Of a stretch of DNA of 64,000 nucleotides, positions 53,482-64,000 are shown one piece after another. The notes beneath the pieces are model-generated. The model saw nothing but the letters and a program-made list of their open reading frames with translations, was not told the origin of the DNA and did not search any database. The position numbers and the translations under genes were made by a program. How positions within the stretch are numbered: position 1 is the first letter of the stretch; each line of letters begins with the position of its first letter. Origin of the DNA: Heterocephalus glaber (taxonomy: Eukaryota > Chordata > Mammalia > Rodentia > Bathyergidae). The stretch is from positions 22,445,134-22,509,133 of the forward strand of contig NW_004624751.1 of NCBI RefSeq assembly GCF_000247695.1, written 5' to 3'.

Positions 53482-55822
53482 AGATTCCATGTGCAGAATT
53501 TTTCAACCACAGTCCAAGGTAACTTTAATACCTTATTCTTTTATTGTGCACCCTGTAGAACAGTTGCATAGCTCCATGTAGATGGGAATTTGGTCCTGCC
53601 AGGAATTAGACATATCCTACAGCTTTTTTAATAGTAGCAAGTCTTTCCACTCATCCCTTTGTTTTTAATACTGTCTTGACCTATTTCCAGGCCCTGACTA
53701 AAGGCTGGATTAAGATCATACTCCAACCACTCCCCTTATCCGGTTTACACAGCACAGTCCTAATTGTTTCAGGGCCAAGTAACAGACAATTAGGAACAAT
53801 CCTTTTGCCCTGGATCCTTCAAATATTCAAATTAGCCAATCCACAGGCCACCCAGAGCCCTAGGTAACCTCATCCCTTTGTCATATTGCCTCCTAGAAGT
53901 CCAGTTTACTGTAGCCCTGCCACCTAGAGGAACTCATGCTTGGCCTCCCCTATTGGCCTGTTCTCCTTTAGAGCTGTTTAGAACAGAGTTCAGCCTTTCT
54001 TCCATCCAAATGTCAAGGTGTTATACACCATCAGAAGGATCTTTAAATCATACAAAACAAAAAGTGGATGTTTGATGGCTAAGGGAGGAGATACTCACAC
54101 AGGTCCTTATATCTCCAGGACATTGGAATATACTTGGCAAAACTTCTCACGTGCTAAATACTGTATGAAGTCAGTCTAACTGGCTTGGAAGTATCTGGTT
54201 TTCATTTTATTTCAAGTCTGATATAGCTACCGGATCTCTCTAAAACATTTGTCCATGTTCATTTATTCTCAGACAAAGGGACAAGTAATCACAAAACTGA
54301 CTCTGACAAAGAGCCAAAATCTGCACTCTTCTTTTTTTCTTTTTAAAAAATATAGTCATTATTCTCCCAGGATTTTTTGGTATATCCTAGAAGACTTTTG
54401 ACAAATGAAAAGTCACTGATATCGTGGTAGCCCAGGTATCTTTTCTTTAATACAATTGGAAGCACAGCTTTTTCACACTTATAAAATGTAAAACTGAGTT
54501 GCAAAATTACAAACAGCACTGATATCCTTCATGATTGACTGGTGTGCCAGCTATTTAGAGGGACTTTGGATAATTAAAAATATTCCCCATCCTGCTTCCC
54601 TCCTATTTCCAAAGAGCTGGATGTTATGGTTAGAGGGTGCTGGTTGAGCAAGTAGCATTTAGTGGTTCCAGATTTTCTTTGGTAAACTCTTACATACAAC
54701 AAATCAGCTGTATGACGTACTTTAGTGAAGAGGAATGTGTTGTTTATTCTCTTCTCATGTTTGTCTGGGAGATAGTTATCATTTTCCTCTCTCAGAGGTC
54801 AGCTTTTCAGATGGCTCACTTTGCAGGAGATTCAACAGACAAAGCATATAGACAGTAAGATGTCTATCAGAAGTGTGTCCTGCCTTCAATGATTCATTTG
54901 TTGTAATCACAACTAAATTGTTCTTAATTATTTTTAGATTAGCTTCCCAACATTACCAGTGACTAGAAGATTCAAGTTGAGATACTGGATGGAAAGCCTC
55001 TCAGAGAGCAAAAAAGAGCTAGTAGAAATGAAAGATACTAAAACTCATTCAAACAGGTATTGGATTTACTAGATAAAATTTATTCACTAGATAAAATTCA
55101 TTTGGATTGCTATGGACCTCTGAAGACCCATTCAACTAAATCATCAAATAAAGTTTCTGAGAGAAAAACAGTCTGTGGAGATTACTTAAATCTCCACAGC
55201 CTCCTACTCTTGAAATATCCTCTTCCCTAGTTTTGCAAAGTACTAGAGATTGAAGGCAGGGAAAGGGAGATGGATAACACTCCTGAATATAGTTACTGCC
55301 TCCAGAATTTCCTTGGTAAAGGGTACCACTGTTAAATAAGAAGAATACAATTCATTAGCCCAGATAGGTTTATCTAGTTGACAGAGAGTAAATCCTAAAA
55401 TAAGGTACTTCAACACAGCCTGGATAACTAAAAGCTATTTTGAGTACTACAAACCTTAAAAAAAAATTTATTCTTTTATGTTTTTAGTTTATTTGCACAA
55501 ACATCACAGCTTTACTAGGACTGAGCCAACTGTTATCAAAAACTTGCTATAATTCCAGTATGTTTGGCATGCACCCTGAAAAAGACATGGGTATTTTTCC
55601 TACACAAACTTTATTTCCATATAAAATTTGAGACAGTCCACAACAATGTATGTAAACTGAAGAAACTGATCATTTAGAAGTATGAATGTATCAAAAACCC
55701 TTTTAAATAATTAAAAACTAAAACTAGACCTTTATCTTCTCTATGAATGTAAATAATTCGTTATGAGCCAACTACCATGCTAATACAGCATGTAATTTTT
55801 CAGTATCAGAAAATAAGAAATC
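53482..55822. other. Downstream region, nothing firmly recognised
   Basis: About 2.3 kb without a gene. 53680-54070 has an LTR-like, C-rich composition but I cannot show ends or a partner. Confidence 0.45.
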
Positions 55823-56034
55823 TTGTAGGGCACAGTGGCACATGCCTGTAATCCCAGCTGCTCAGAGGCTGAGGCAGGAAGATTACAAATTCAAGGCCAA
55901 CCTGGGAAACTTGTTGAGACCCTGTCCTAAAATTTTAAAAGAATGAAAAACAACAAAAAAGAGAAAGTCCTGGGGGATGTAGCTCAGTGGTAGAGTGCCT
56001 CTGGGTTCAATCCCCAGTATTAGAGAAAAAATAA
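55823..56034 (+). mobile_element. Composite B1-dID SINE, well preserved
   Basis: B1 half 'GGGCACAGTGGCACATGCCT', 'GTAATCCCAGCTGCTCAGAG', 'ACCCTGTCCTAAAA'. ID half 'GGGGGATGTAGCTCAGTGG', 'GGTTCAATCCCCAGTATT' and an A-rich tail. Confidence 0.93.
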
Positions 56035-56049
56035 AAAAGACTCATGTAT

Positions 56050-56442
56050 TAAAGATTTGATATACAATGCAATGACTTTCAGAGGTGGAGCCTATAGATT
56101 TAATTGGATCATAAAATTTGATGGCAATATTGGGAAGTGATGGAAACAGGAGTAGGACTTAGTTGAAAGGAATGGATTACGAGAGTGTAACCACTGGGAC
56201 TCTGCCAGTCCCTGGTGCTTTCCTCTCTGACTCTTTCTCTTTCTGCTTCCTGGCTGCAAGGAGGTGAGCTACTTTCCTCCTTCATACTCTTCCTCCATGA
56301 TGTTTTTGACTTGTTATGAGTCTAAAAGCAATGGAACCAGCTAACCATTAACTGAAACCTCTGAAACCATGAGCCAAAATAAACCCTTTCTTATTTGTTT
56401 TCACAGGTATTTGGTCACAGCAACAAAGAGCTGACAAACACA
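56050..56442 (+). mobile_element. MaLR LTR (ERVL-MaLR)
   Basis: 'GGTGGAGCCTATAGATTTAA', 'CTTTCTGCTTCCTGGCTGC', 'AACCATGAGCCAAAATAAAC' (poly(A) signal) and the terminal 'GTCACAGCAACAAAGAGCTG' ending in ACACA. A solo LTR, with no internal part seen. Confidence 0.8.
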
Positions 56443-56929
56443 TATAGTACATATTTACAAGGCACTAAGTAACGTAGGGGAAAAATCCTAAATAATCTAA
56501 AATCAATTGCAAAATGGGAACTCATATATGTATCCTTGAGATTATGCATCTCCAATATTTGTAAGAGAACAATTCCTACAAAGCTTTACAACATTCTGAA
56601 TGAAAATATAAACAAGGCAACTATACACCCCACAAAAAAGGTATGAATGTAAACACATATTTTGAAAAAGAAAAGCATCTTAAACTTCATTTTAAATTAT
56701 ATTTAACTGCATGTAAATATGAGCCAGCATTTACAACATCATGACTTTAAGTCCACCCCATACACATTTATTAATGGAAATTTGTCAACTTGTCACATGC
56801 AGTGATAAATTTCAATGCCCAGTCTTTCACAAAGGAGCCAAAAAAATACACTGGAGGAAAGACAGACTCTTTAGTAAGAGGCGCTGATAAAACTGTTTAT
56901 CCACATGCAGAAGATTGAGTTTAGACCTA
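56443..56929. other. Downstream region, nothing recognised
   Basis: AT-rich, and may be the 5' continuation of the L1 that follows. Confidence 0.45.
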
Positions 56930-57568
56930 TATAGCTCATCATATACTAAACTAAAATCAAGATGGATCAAAGATATAAATGTTAAAACACAAACAATCTG
57001 ATAAAAAATAAAATAGATAAAAACTCTTGAAGATACAGGCATAGATAAGGACTTTCTAAACAGAACACCAATGCCTCCAGAAATAACACCAAGAATCAAC
57101 AAGTGGGATCATATCACACTCTTCTTTTGGTTTTTTTGCACAAAGAAGCAACCAAAAGAGTAAAGAGACAATCTACAGAATGGGAAAAAAATGTTTCCAG
57201 CTATTCCACAGACAGAGGACTAATATCTAGAATATATAAAGAACTAAAAAAATTAGATTTCCCTCAATCAAAAAAATGGACAGCAAAATGAATACAGACA
57301 CTTCTCAGAAGAAGAGGTGCAAACGGCCAGTAAATACATGAAAAAATGCTGATCCTCACTGGCCATCAGAGAAATACAAATTAAAACTACACAGAGATAC
57401 CATCTTACCCCAGAAAGATTGGCTACTCTCAAAAAAAATCTAGTAATAACAAATGCTGGGTAGGATATAGGAGAAAAAGGAACTCCTCTACACTGTTGGT
57501 GGGAATAAAAACTAGTACAATCACTGTGGAAATCAGCATGGTGATTCCTCAGAAAACTAGAAAAAAAA
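56930..57568 (+). mobile_element. L1 ORF2 fragment
   Basis: Contains 'AAATCAAGATGGATCAAAGA', 'TGGGATCATATCACACT', 'ACAGACAGAGGACTAATATC', 'AATGGACAGCAAAATGAATA' and 'ACACTGTTGGTGGGAATAAA'. Frame broken. It stops before the 3' UTR at a GA tract. Confidence 0.88.
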
Positions 57569-57569
57569 T

Positions 57570-57603
<34 letters not shown>
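57569..57603. repeat. (GA)n microsatellite
   Basis: GA run between the L1 fragment and an ID SINE. GA-rich sequence resumes after the ID at 57733-57757. Confidence 0.9.
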
Positions 57604-57686
57604 GGCTGGGGATTTAGCTCAGTGATTCTGGCACCTGCCTCGCAAGCGCAAGGTCCTGAGTTCAATCCCTGGTACCAAAAACAGTT
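57604..57686 (+). mobile_element. ID-type SINE
   Basis: 'GGCTGGGGATTTAGCTCAG', 'CCTCGCAAGCGCAAGGTCC', 'GAGTTCAATCCCTGGTACC'; well preserved. Confidence 0.93.
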
Positions 57687-57696
57687 AGAAAAAAAA

Positions 57697-57701
57697 AAAT
57701 A

Positions 57702-57731
<30 letters not shown>
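57697..57731. repeat. (AT)n microsatellite
   Basis: AT run grown from the A-rich tail of the preceding ID SINE. Confidence 0.9.
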
Positions 57732-57733
<2 letters not shown>

Positions 57734-57759
57734 GAGAGAAAGAGAGAGAAGAGAGAGGT

Positions 57760-58722
57760 AAATAAATAAATAAAACGTAGGGAGAAGTTCAAATACTTCC
57801 CCGAATTACACATTCTGTTGTTTCAAAAATACTTCAATATATATGCTAGTTTGTTTCATTTATACTACTAGTTTATCTTAGTTCATTAAAAAGAAATTTT
57901 GAAAGAAAAGAAGAAATTTTTTGTTATTATCTGTTTGTTTCTTTTTTGTAAGAATCTTTATGGTTATGTGTTGCAATCTGAGTGACTATTTTGAGGATAA
58001 GAATACACATGTATTAACTATTGTTATTGTTTTATTATTTTGTTATAAAATTTTGCTTTTTATAAAATAGAGAAAAAACCTTTAGGATGATCTGAAAAAT
58101 AAATATAAGTATCACTGATTTAAGAATCTATATTCTATTACTCAGCATGATTAGGGTGTCAGAGCAGCCTTCATTCAAAGAAAGTTGCAAGCTGCTAGAC
58201 TATACTAAATATAAAGGCAAAAGAGGAATGATAGCTGAAGAGATGGCAGGCTGAAGCACTAAGACATGCTGCTGAAGATGGGTAAAGACAAGTGTCCTTG
58301 CTATATCCATTTCACTGTGAAGTGATTTTTGTCCTCTTCCTATCAAGTTTAAGTGTATTCTGATTTTGGATAAAATCGTTAGGCTTATGTATTTCATATT
58401 AAGAGATCCACACTTTAAGCCTTAGGGTATAGATGTTTATATTTTGTCTAGTCATCGTAAGTATCCTTGAGCCAAAATCATTTACCTGTTTCATTTTAGA
58501 CACTCATCACAATCCTCAGAATATTACTCAGATTCTTTGGCGCTAAAACAGAAAAGCTCCATAAAAATCAGAATTTGTCTCCATGGCATTTTTGTGAACT
58601 TTAATTTCCTTTCAGTTCAGGTTTAGAAAAATTATAAAACTTTAATGCAGTTCATATAACTATTTTTTATTTTTTAAAAAACATGTTTTTCTCTCTTCAG
58701 TACTAGACTCTTTATTGGAAAT
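57760..58722. other. Downstream region, nothing recognised
   Basis: AT-rich, with no supported feature. Confidence 0.5.
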
Positions 58723-59092
58723 TGTCTTAGTCACTTTCCTGTTCCTGGGACAAAATACCCAACACCCATGAGGTAAAGGAGGAGAACTTTATTTGGACTC
58801 ATGGTTTTTAGAGGTTTCAGTCCATTGTCGGCTGACTCCAAGGAAGAGCCACGTGGCAGAGGAAGAAAGCAACTCAAACCATAGCAGCCAGGAATCAGAG
58901 AGAGGAGAGAGCTAGGGAAAGAGATACAACTTTGTAGGTCATGCCCCAGAGACCCGCCTCTTCCAACCAGGCTTCTCCTCCTAACATCACATTTAGACCT
59001 ACTACACTCATGATCCAATCACATTCCAAAACCCCACCTCTGAGAACATGAGAGTTGGGGGCGGGGGGGTCATTCTTGATCTAAACCATAAC
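58723..59092 (-). mobile_element. MaLR LTR (ERVL-MaLR), complete
   Basis: On the minus strand it starts TGTTATGGTTTAGATC, contains 'GGATCATGAGTGTAGTAGG' and 'AACCATGAGTCCAAATAAAG', and ends GTGACTAAGACA, i.e. TG...CA termini. A solo LTR. Confidence 0.85.
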
Positions 59093-60390
59093 AGAAAAAT
59101 AAGTGGAAAAATTCAAATGGAATATTCACATGTTCTTCTATAACACCTAGTCCTATAATTCATATGATGACAACCTTAAGTAACTAAAATGTCAACTAGT
59201 TAGAATGAAAGAGCTCCAAGGAAAGACATGAGTCCTTGCACAGGTTCCTACTACTTCAGTGTTATAAACTATATCATGCATGAGTACAAGTGCTTGAAAA
59301 TTATAAAACCCTGATGAAAATCCTAGCTCCACCTGTAAGCTCTACTTTTACCCAAGCACAGCAGAAATAAATCTTCCCATGGATTGCAAATAAAGCATTA
59401 AATTTAACATCCACCCAATATTGCTGCCCTTTAAATCAATATAGAATACTTGCTCCACTGAATTCAGAATTCAATCTCATCCATCATCTGATAGAGGTGC
59501 CATGTATCTCAGAGTTGAGAGAAAATATAAATAACTAATCCAAACATCAATGAGCATCTCCAGGTTCTTCCTCATGAGACCTCTTGCCTTGAACACCAAC
59601 ATTTTGCCTGTTTTCATCTGAAATTCCCAAGCAACACCATTAGTCCCTCTCCTTGATGATGAAGGGAAAGCAACACTTCCCACAAATTCCAATCTAATTT
59701 TAACTTTTCCTTAGCTCCTTCTCAGCACATGAACACATACACACTTCCACCTTCCAGTGACTCATATGAAGTAACAGAGAGATGAGCAGAGTCCAGGAAG
59801 GACCATCTGTTAGGATTAACCCTATCTACTGCTTCCCATGGCAGCTCTAGCCAACAGGTTTGAAGTTATTTGAGGCCAGAACCAGGGCTTGGTGGTTCTT
59901 TCAGCTGTCTTTTGTTGTTGTTGTTTTTGGAGTATTTTGCATTTTCAGAGTTGTATTTCATCGGAGTTTTTAGAGGCTCTTGAATCCACTGTCAGTAAAG
60001 TAAGCAGAATATCAGTCTCCCTGTCACATAAATCACACAGGTCCTACAACAGAAAAAACTGAACCCTGCTACATTTGGTTGTTTAGATATGGTTTGAAAT
60101 TATATAGGTTAGAGTCAAATAATGCCCTGAATATTATTACAACAAGACTACATATATAAATAATCTCTTTTCATTTTCAAGGACCAAAAGACTAGTATGG
60201 AATACACAGGAACTGTGAGTGTAGGGCAGCATGACTACTCATATGTCCAGATTATGTCTAGCCTTTAGCCATGTAAAATGTGTTTAGCCTGTTAGCTTTA
60301 TCAGTGGAGTGGATCAAGTGAAACAGTATTCTCTTGGTTTTTCTTTTTTATCTTAGTTTGAAACTGGGTTGTTCTGGCAGTAAATACCCA
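59093..60390. other. Downstream region, nothing recognised
   Basis: No gene or named repeat. Confidence 0.5.
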
Positions 60391-60530
60391 TTTTATTTTT
60401 TTTTTTTGCTTAATTTATTGGTACATTTTAAGTATACAATACATTTACATTTATCATTGGGTGCTTGTACCTGTACATGGTGTATCTTGGTTCTTATGCT
60501 TTCCCCATTCCCTGTGCCCATTTCAAAAAT
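60391..60530 (-). mobile_element. L1 3' end fragment, antisense
   Basis: Poly(T), then 'TTTATTGGTACATTTTAAG', 'TGTACCTGTACATGGTG' and 'CCCCATTCCCTGTGCCC'. Its 5' cut meets a forward L1 at a small palindrome. Confidence 0.85.
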
Positions 60531-61352
60531 GGGCATCCAAAATGAACGGAAATTTCTCAGGCAAAGAAGTAAAAGCAGCAAATAAGCATATGAAAAAATG
60601 TTCAACATCACTGGTCATTCGAGAGATGCAGATGAAAACAACACCGAGATTCCACCTCACCCCAAAAAGAATGGCTGCTATCAAGAAATCAACCAATAAC
60701 AAATGCTGGCAGGGATGTGGGGAAAAAAAAACCCTTCTCCATTGTTGGTGGGAGTGCAGACTGGTGCAACCACTGTGGAAATCAGTATGGAGATACCTCA
60801 AAGAACTAGGATTAGAGCTCCCATTTGACCCAGCTATTCCCCTGCTGGGTATCTTCCCAAAAGAATTAAAAGAATCATACCACACCAATATATGTGCACC
60901 CATGTTTATAACAGCACAGTTTGTAATAGCTAAAGCTTGGAAACAGCCCAAGTGCCCATCAACTGGAAACTGGATAAAGAAGATATGGCTTTGTTTATAA
61001 AATGGAGTACTACTCAGCCATAAAGAATGAGAAACTAGAGACATTTATAGCTAAATGGATGCAAATTGAGGCCATCCTCTTAAGTGAAATAAATAGGACA
61101 CACATGTGTAAATACCAAATAGTTTCTCTAGTGTGAGAAACTGAAAGTGTAAATAATGATTAAATGAATAATTGATAATTTGAAATAGGAAGAAAAAGTT
61201 GAAAGGGATGGGGAAATCAGAGGGGAAGGGGAAAGGAAAGAAGGGAAAGGAAAAATTATGAGAAAAGGAAAAAATGGAAGCAGTCTTTGTAAATAGGGAA
61301 GGGTAGAGGGAGTGAAGGGAGGGCAGGGAATGGGGAAAAAATAAAAACCAAG
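60531..61352 (+). pseudogene. L1 ORF2 C-terminal part and 3' UTR, 5'-truncated
   Basis: The open frame ending at 61000 carries the classical mammalian L1 ORF2 C-terminal block: 'MKKCSTSLVIREMQMKTT', 'CGEKKTLLHCWWECRLVQPL', 'PAIPLLGIFPKELKESY' and 'WKQPKCPSTGNWIKK'. A frameshift near 60990 moves the last part (MEYYSAIKN onward) to another frame, after which the G-rich 3' UTR follows. It lacks endonuclease and RT, so it is inactive. Confidence 0.92.
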
Positions 61353-62212
61353 ATACATCTTTCAGCTGTTCTTAGGAAGACAGCATCTGCAGCTGTTTCC
61401 ATGCAATGGTTCTTGATGATGTACATGACTTTTCATCCATGACCACGTTCTTCAGCTGTTTCTTGAGTCCTGAAGAACTGTGTCAACATTACCACCACTG
61501 ACCAGTGCTGTCCCAGTGGGAATTTCAGAGATGTATAGCTCTTCCAGAGAAAGGATTTAAGGCACAATTGACCCCAGAGTCTTGCTGTACTGTGACACTT
61601 CCCAAATTTTCCCAAAAAATTCCACTGATGGCTAAGAAGAGAGGATGTGTGACCTTCAGGGTTTTGAGACTTAACAAGAAGTTGCACAGATGTAGGAAAT
61701 TTTCCAAGCACAAACCTCTTTGATGTCTCATATTGCAACTTCAATATCTATGTGATTTTTGAAATTTATTTCATAATACAATTATTTTTTAATGATAAAT
61801 GTTTCTCTCCCTGCCATAGCCTTCTAATACCTTAGAAATTATAGTATTCCTGATGAAGGTATCCTGTTTATCTTTTGTGTTGCAAACCTAAGAAACCTTT
61901 GTATTTCACTGCAGGGATGATGATGATGATGATGATGGAGATGGTGGTGGTGATGAAAGCAACAACAATGCTGTCCACAAAAATAGCTAGGGTTTGTTGA
62001 GTGGTTAGCATACACCAGGAGTTGTACAAAGCCCTACGCAAGCATGGTTTCATTTAATTTTTAAAACAACATTGTCAATTAGTACAAGAATTACTCTCCT
62101 TTTGCAGATGAACTAAATGAGGGACAAAGGAGTTATAACTTACAATTTACAAATTTTCATCTACAAAGTTGATGAGTCACAATACAAAATCTCACTGTGG
62201 TGGAAATTATTT
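61353..62212. other. Downstream region
   Basis: No named gene. A 103-codon minus-strand open frame at 61433-61744 has no recognisable similarity. A (GAT)n tract lies inside. Confidence 0.5.
61916..61957. repeat. (GAT)n microsatellite
   Basis: About 8 GAT units, then GGT/GAT variants. Confidence 0.92.
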
Positions 62213-62421
62213 ATTTTTGTTTTTATTACTTACTTTACTTATTTATGGATGGATTGAACCCAAGTCTTTTGCACTGAGCTACATCCCCAATCTGATCTTC
62301 AAATTTAAAGACAGGGTTTTGCTACATTGCTAAATTGCCTAGGCTGGACTTGAACTGACAATCCTCTTGCTTCCACCTCCCAAAATGCCGGCATTATAGG
62401 CATGTGCTACCATGCTCGCTT
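62213..62421 (-). mobile_element. Composite B1-dID SINE
   Basis: ID half 'GAGCTACATCCCCAATCTG' side, then B1 half 'GACAGGGTTTTGCTACATTG', 'CTAGGCTGGACTTGAACTG' and 'CTCCCAAAATGCC', antisense. Confidence 0.88.
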
Positions 62422-63425
62422 CACTTATTTTTCTCATTCTTCATTAATAAGAGGGTCTAATAATTTCCTGCCACAAATCTTAGGGAACCTCAGCACCCAG
62501 CACTTCAGGAAGCTCTTGAATCATCTAATACAGACCCGATAGTAACTAGGCAAGCAGAATGAGGGTATTTAGGGACAGAACTAAATAATGCCTAAATACA
62601 TTTATCTGTTAAATTCTTTATCAATTTTCAGGTATTTTATCAAGTTCTAGGTGGAAGTGATTTCATAAATGAATTCTCTACTACCCGCAGAGTAAATACT
62701 CGGTATTAGTAACAATAAGGTTTAGTGTCATACTTCTGGAAGGCCTCTAAGCTCTGTTTCCTTTACACCCTAAGGCAGAACTCTGGCCCTTACCTGTCTT
62801 ACTTCTCAGAGGTAGCCTTTTCCCTTGAAGTTTCTTACTCTGCTTTCATCAGCATTCCCCAGTTAGTGGTTGAACTTTGGATAACTCAGAAACTTGGCCA
62901 AAGGTGAGCTAGATCTTTATAATTATCTCTTCTCAGAACACTGGTATATTTATGCAAATCAGGTCTCAGGAATATTCCTGGCCTCTCTATGCTTCCAAAG
63001 CTAGATCTGGAAACTAATTCTCAGGGTTAGGTTGTATGGGTTAACAGTAAAAGGCCTTTTAACAGGGTTCTTTGTTTCTTTACCTGGCCAAAAATTTCCT
63101 CCTTGACCTACTTTAAAGAAGTAGCTTCAGAACCAGTCTCTACAGGAAGTACTCATTTTAGTAGTGTCCCAATGTCTTTTGTAAAACTTTGGCTGAACCT
63201 GTAAGTCATTCTCAAGACCTTTATATGAGTGTCATCCCAAGAAATTTCTATTTTAAATTTTGTTCCAAATATATGTCATCTCTAAAAAAGAACCTTTATA
63301 CTTTTCATGCAGAAAATGGAAGCTATGTTACAAGTTTTCTCTTTGCATTGTTTGCCAGGAACTTTGAACTCAATTTAATATCCAAATGAGGTAATTAAGT
63401 TTATTTTAGGTGCTTCCTAGACTTT
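62422..63425. other. Downstream region, nothing recognised
   Basis: No supported feature. Confidence 0.5.
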
Positions 63426-63592
63426 TTGTTTTGTTTGTTTGTTTGTTTGGGTGCTGAAGGTCTCCACATTGAGCTACATCCTCAGCCCCACTCTCCCCTG
63501 AGACAGGTACTCACTAAGTCATTAAATTTCCCAGACTGGGCTCTAACTAGTCATCCTCAGCCTTCCATAGTATACCACCACATCCAGCTTGC
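63426..63592 (-). mobile_element. Composite B1-dID SINE
   Basis: (TTTG)n, then 'GAGCTACATCCTCAGCCCC', 'GAGACAGGTACTCACTAAG' and 'ACCACCACATCCAGCTT', antisense. Confidence 0.87.
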
Positions 63593-63748
63593 TACCATTT
63601 CTGAATACTCCAAGATACTTCAGCAATTTTCCACTCTAGCTGCACATTAGAATCTTCTCTGTTTCAAAAATAACTGATGGGCTGCCACCCCAAGCTCCTA
63701 GGGCAGAGAAGCTGAGCCGCACAGGCACCAGAGGCACCCCCCACCCCC

Positions 63749-64000
63749 ATGGAAATGAGAAGACACATAAACAAGCCTCAAAAACAGACTTATGGATCAC
63801 CTACAGCAATTACAAAGGAAAATGAGATGGAACAATCTCATACTCAACCACCTGGACTCTTTGAACTGGCAAAAAAAGAGGATCTGGGAAAAATGAAATC
63901 AGAAATAATTATTCAGATAACAGCAAAGATTTTGCTCATGGTGCAAGACATGATTAATAAATCTAGAGAAGACACAGATAAAAAAAATACAGGATCTGAG
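63749..64000 (+). CDS. L1 ORF1 protein, N-terminal part, open at window edge
   Basis: ATG at 63749 opens 84 codons without a stop to the last base of the window. The product is Lys/Glu/Gln-rich and begins MEMRRHINKPQKQTYG. It continues with a segment like the N-terminal part of rodent L1 ORF1p ('ELAKKEDLGKMKSE', 'ILLMVQDMINKSRE'), which precedes the coiled coil and RNA-binding domain. Only about 80 bp of possible 5' UTR ('CAGGCACCAGAGGCACCCCC') separates it from flanking sequence, so the promoter is short or truncated. L1 ORF1p is the RNA-binding chaperone of LINE-1. Whether this copy stays intact beyond the edge cannot be seen. Confidence 0.75.
   Translation, partial: MEMRRHINKPQKQTYGSPTAITKENEMEQSHTQPPGLFELAKKEDLGKMKSEIIIQITAKILLMVQDMINKSREDTDKKNTGSE

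Noticed and set aside
53680..54070. Solo LTR of a class I ERV
   Set aside because: Composition is LTR-like, but no partner, termini or target duplication could be shown.
61433..61744. 103-codon minus-strand open frame, possible processed pseudogene
   Set aside because: I could not match it to any protein family in any frame, and no poly(A) tail or parent gene is evident.

Overview
The window is a piece of a mammalian nuclear genome. It carries one protein-coding gene, EDNRB (endothelin receptor type B), on the + strand. Seven coding exons with GT-AG introns can be read from 15398 to 43911 and join to an uninterrupted 443-residue class A GPCR. Everything else I can support is regulatory or untranslated sequence of that gene, or interspersed and simple repeats. 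I found no second gene, RNA gene, CRISPR array or prokaryote-like system.

The repeats point to a rodent, most likely of the squirrel branch. There are many tRNA-derived ID-type SINEs sharing a recognisable promoter-box body and a 'CCCCAGTACC' end. There are also composite SINEs in which a 7SL-derived B1-like half is fused to an ID-like half (B1-dID type). Young L1 tails and MaLR LTRs are present too. The species assignment is inference from repeat style only.

Layout: 1-13170 is AT-rich flank with old repeats. 13213-13312 is a 100-N assembly gap flanked on both sides by the same GA-rich motif. 14200-15700 is a CpG-rich promoter block with the 5' UTR and exon 1. 15884-39063 is the 23.2 kb intron 1. 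It contains a nearly full-length but decayed class I (gammaretrovirus-like) endogenous retrovirus, antisense to EDNRB, at about 28640-36655. 39064-43911 holds exons 2-7, and 43912 to about 46280 the probable 3' UTR. 46300-64000 is repeat-rich downstream DNA: L1 fragments, MaLR LTRs, a MER5-type hAT element, a dead mariner transposase and SINEs. At the right edge an L1 ORF1 starts and is still open where the window ends.

Most notable points are the antisense provirus in EDNRB intron 1, the suspicious gap, the open L1 ORF1 at the edge, a strong-context mini-uORF before the EDNRB start, the apparent loss of the basic residue at the described N-terminal receptor cleavage site, and an antisense SINE giving a cryptic acceptor just before exon 4. 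I did not find a previously undescribed biological system.
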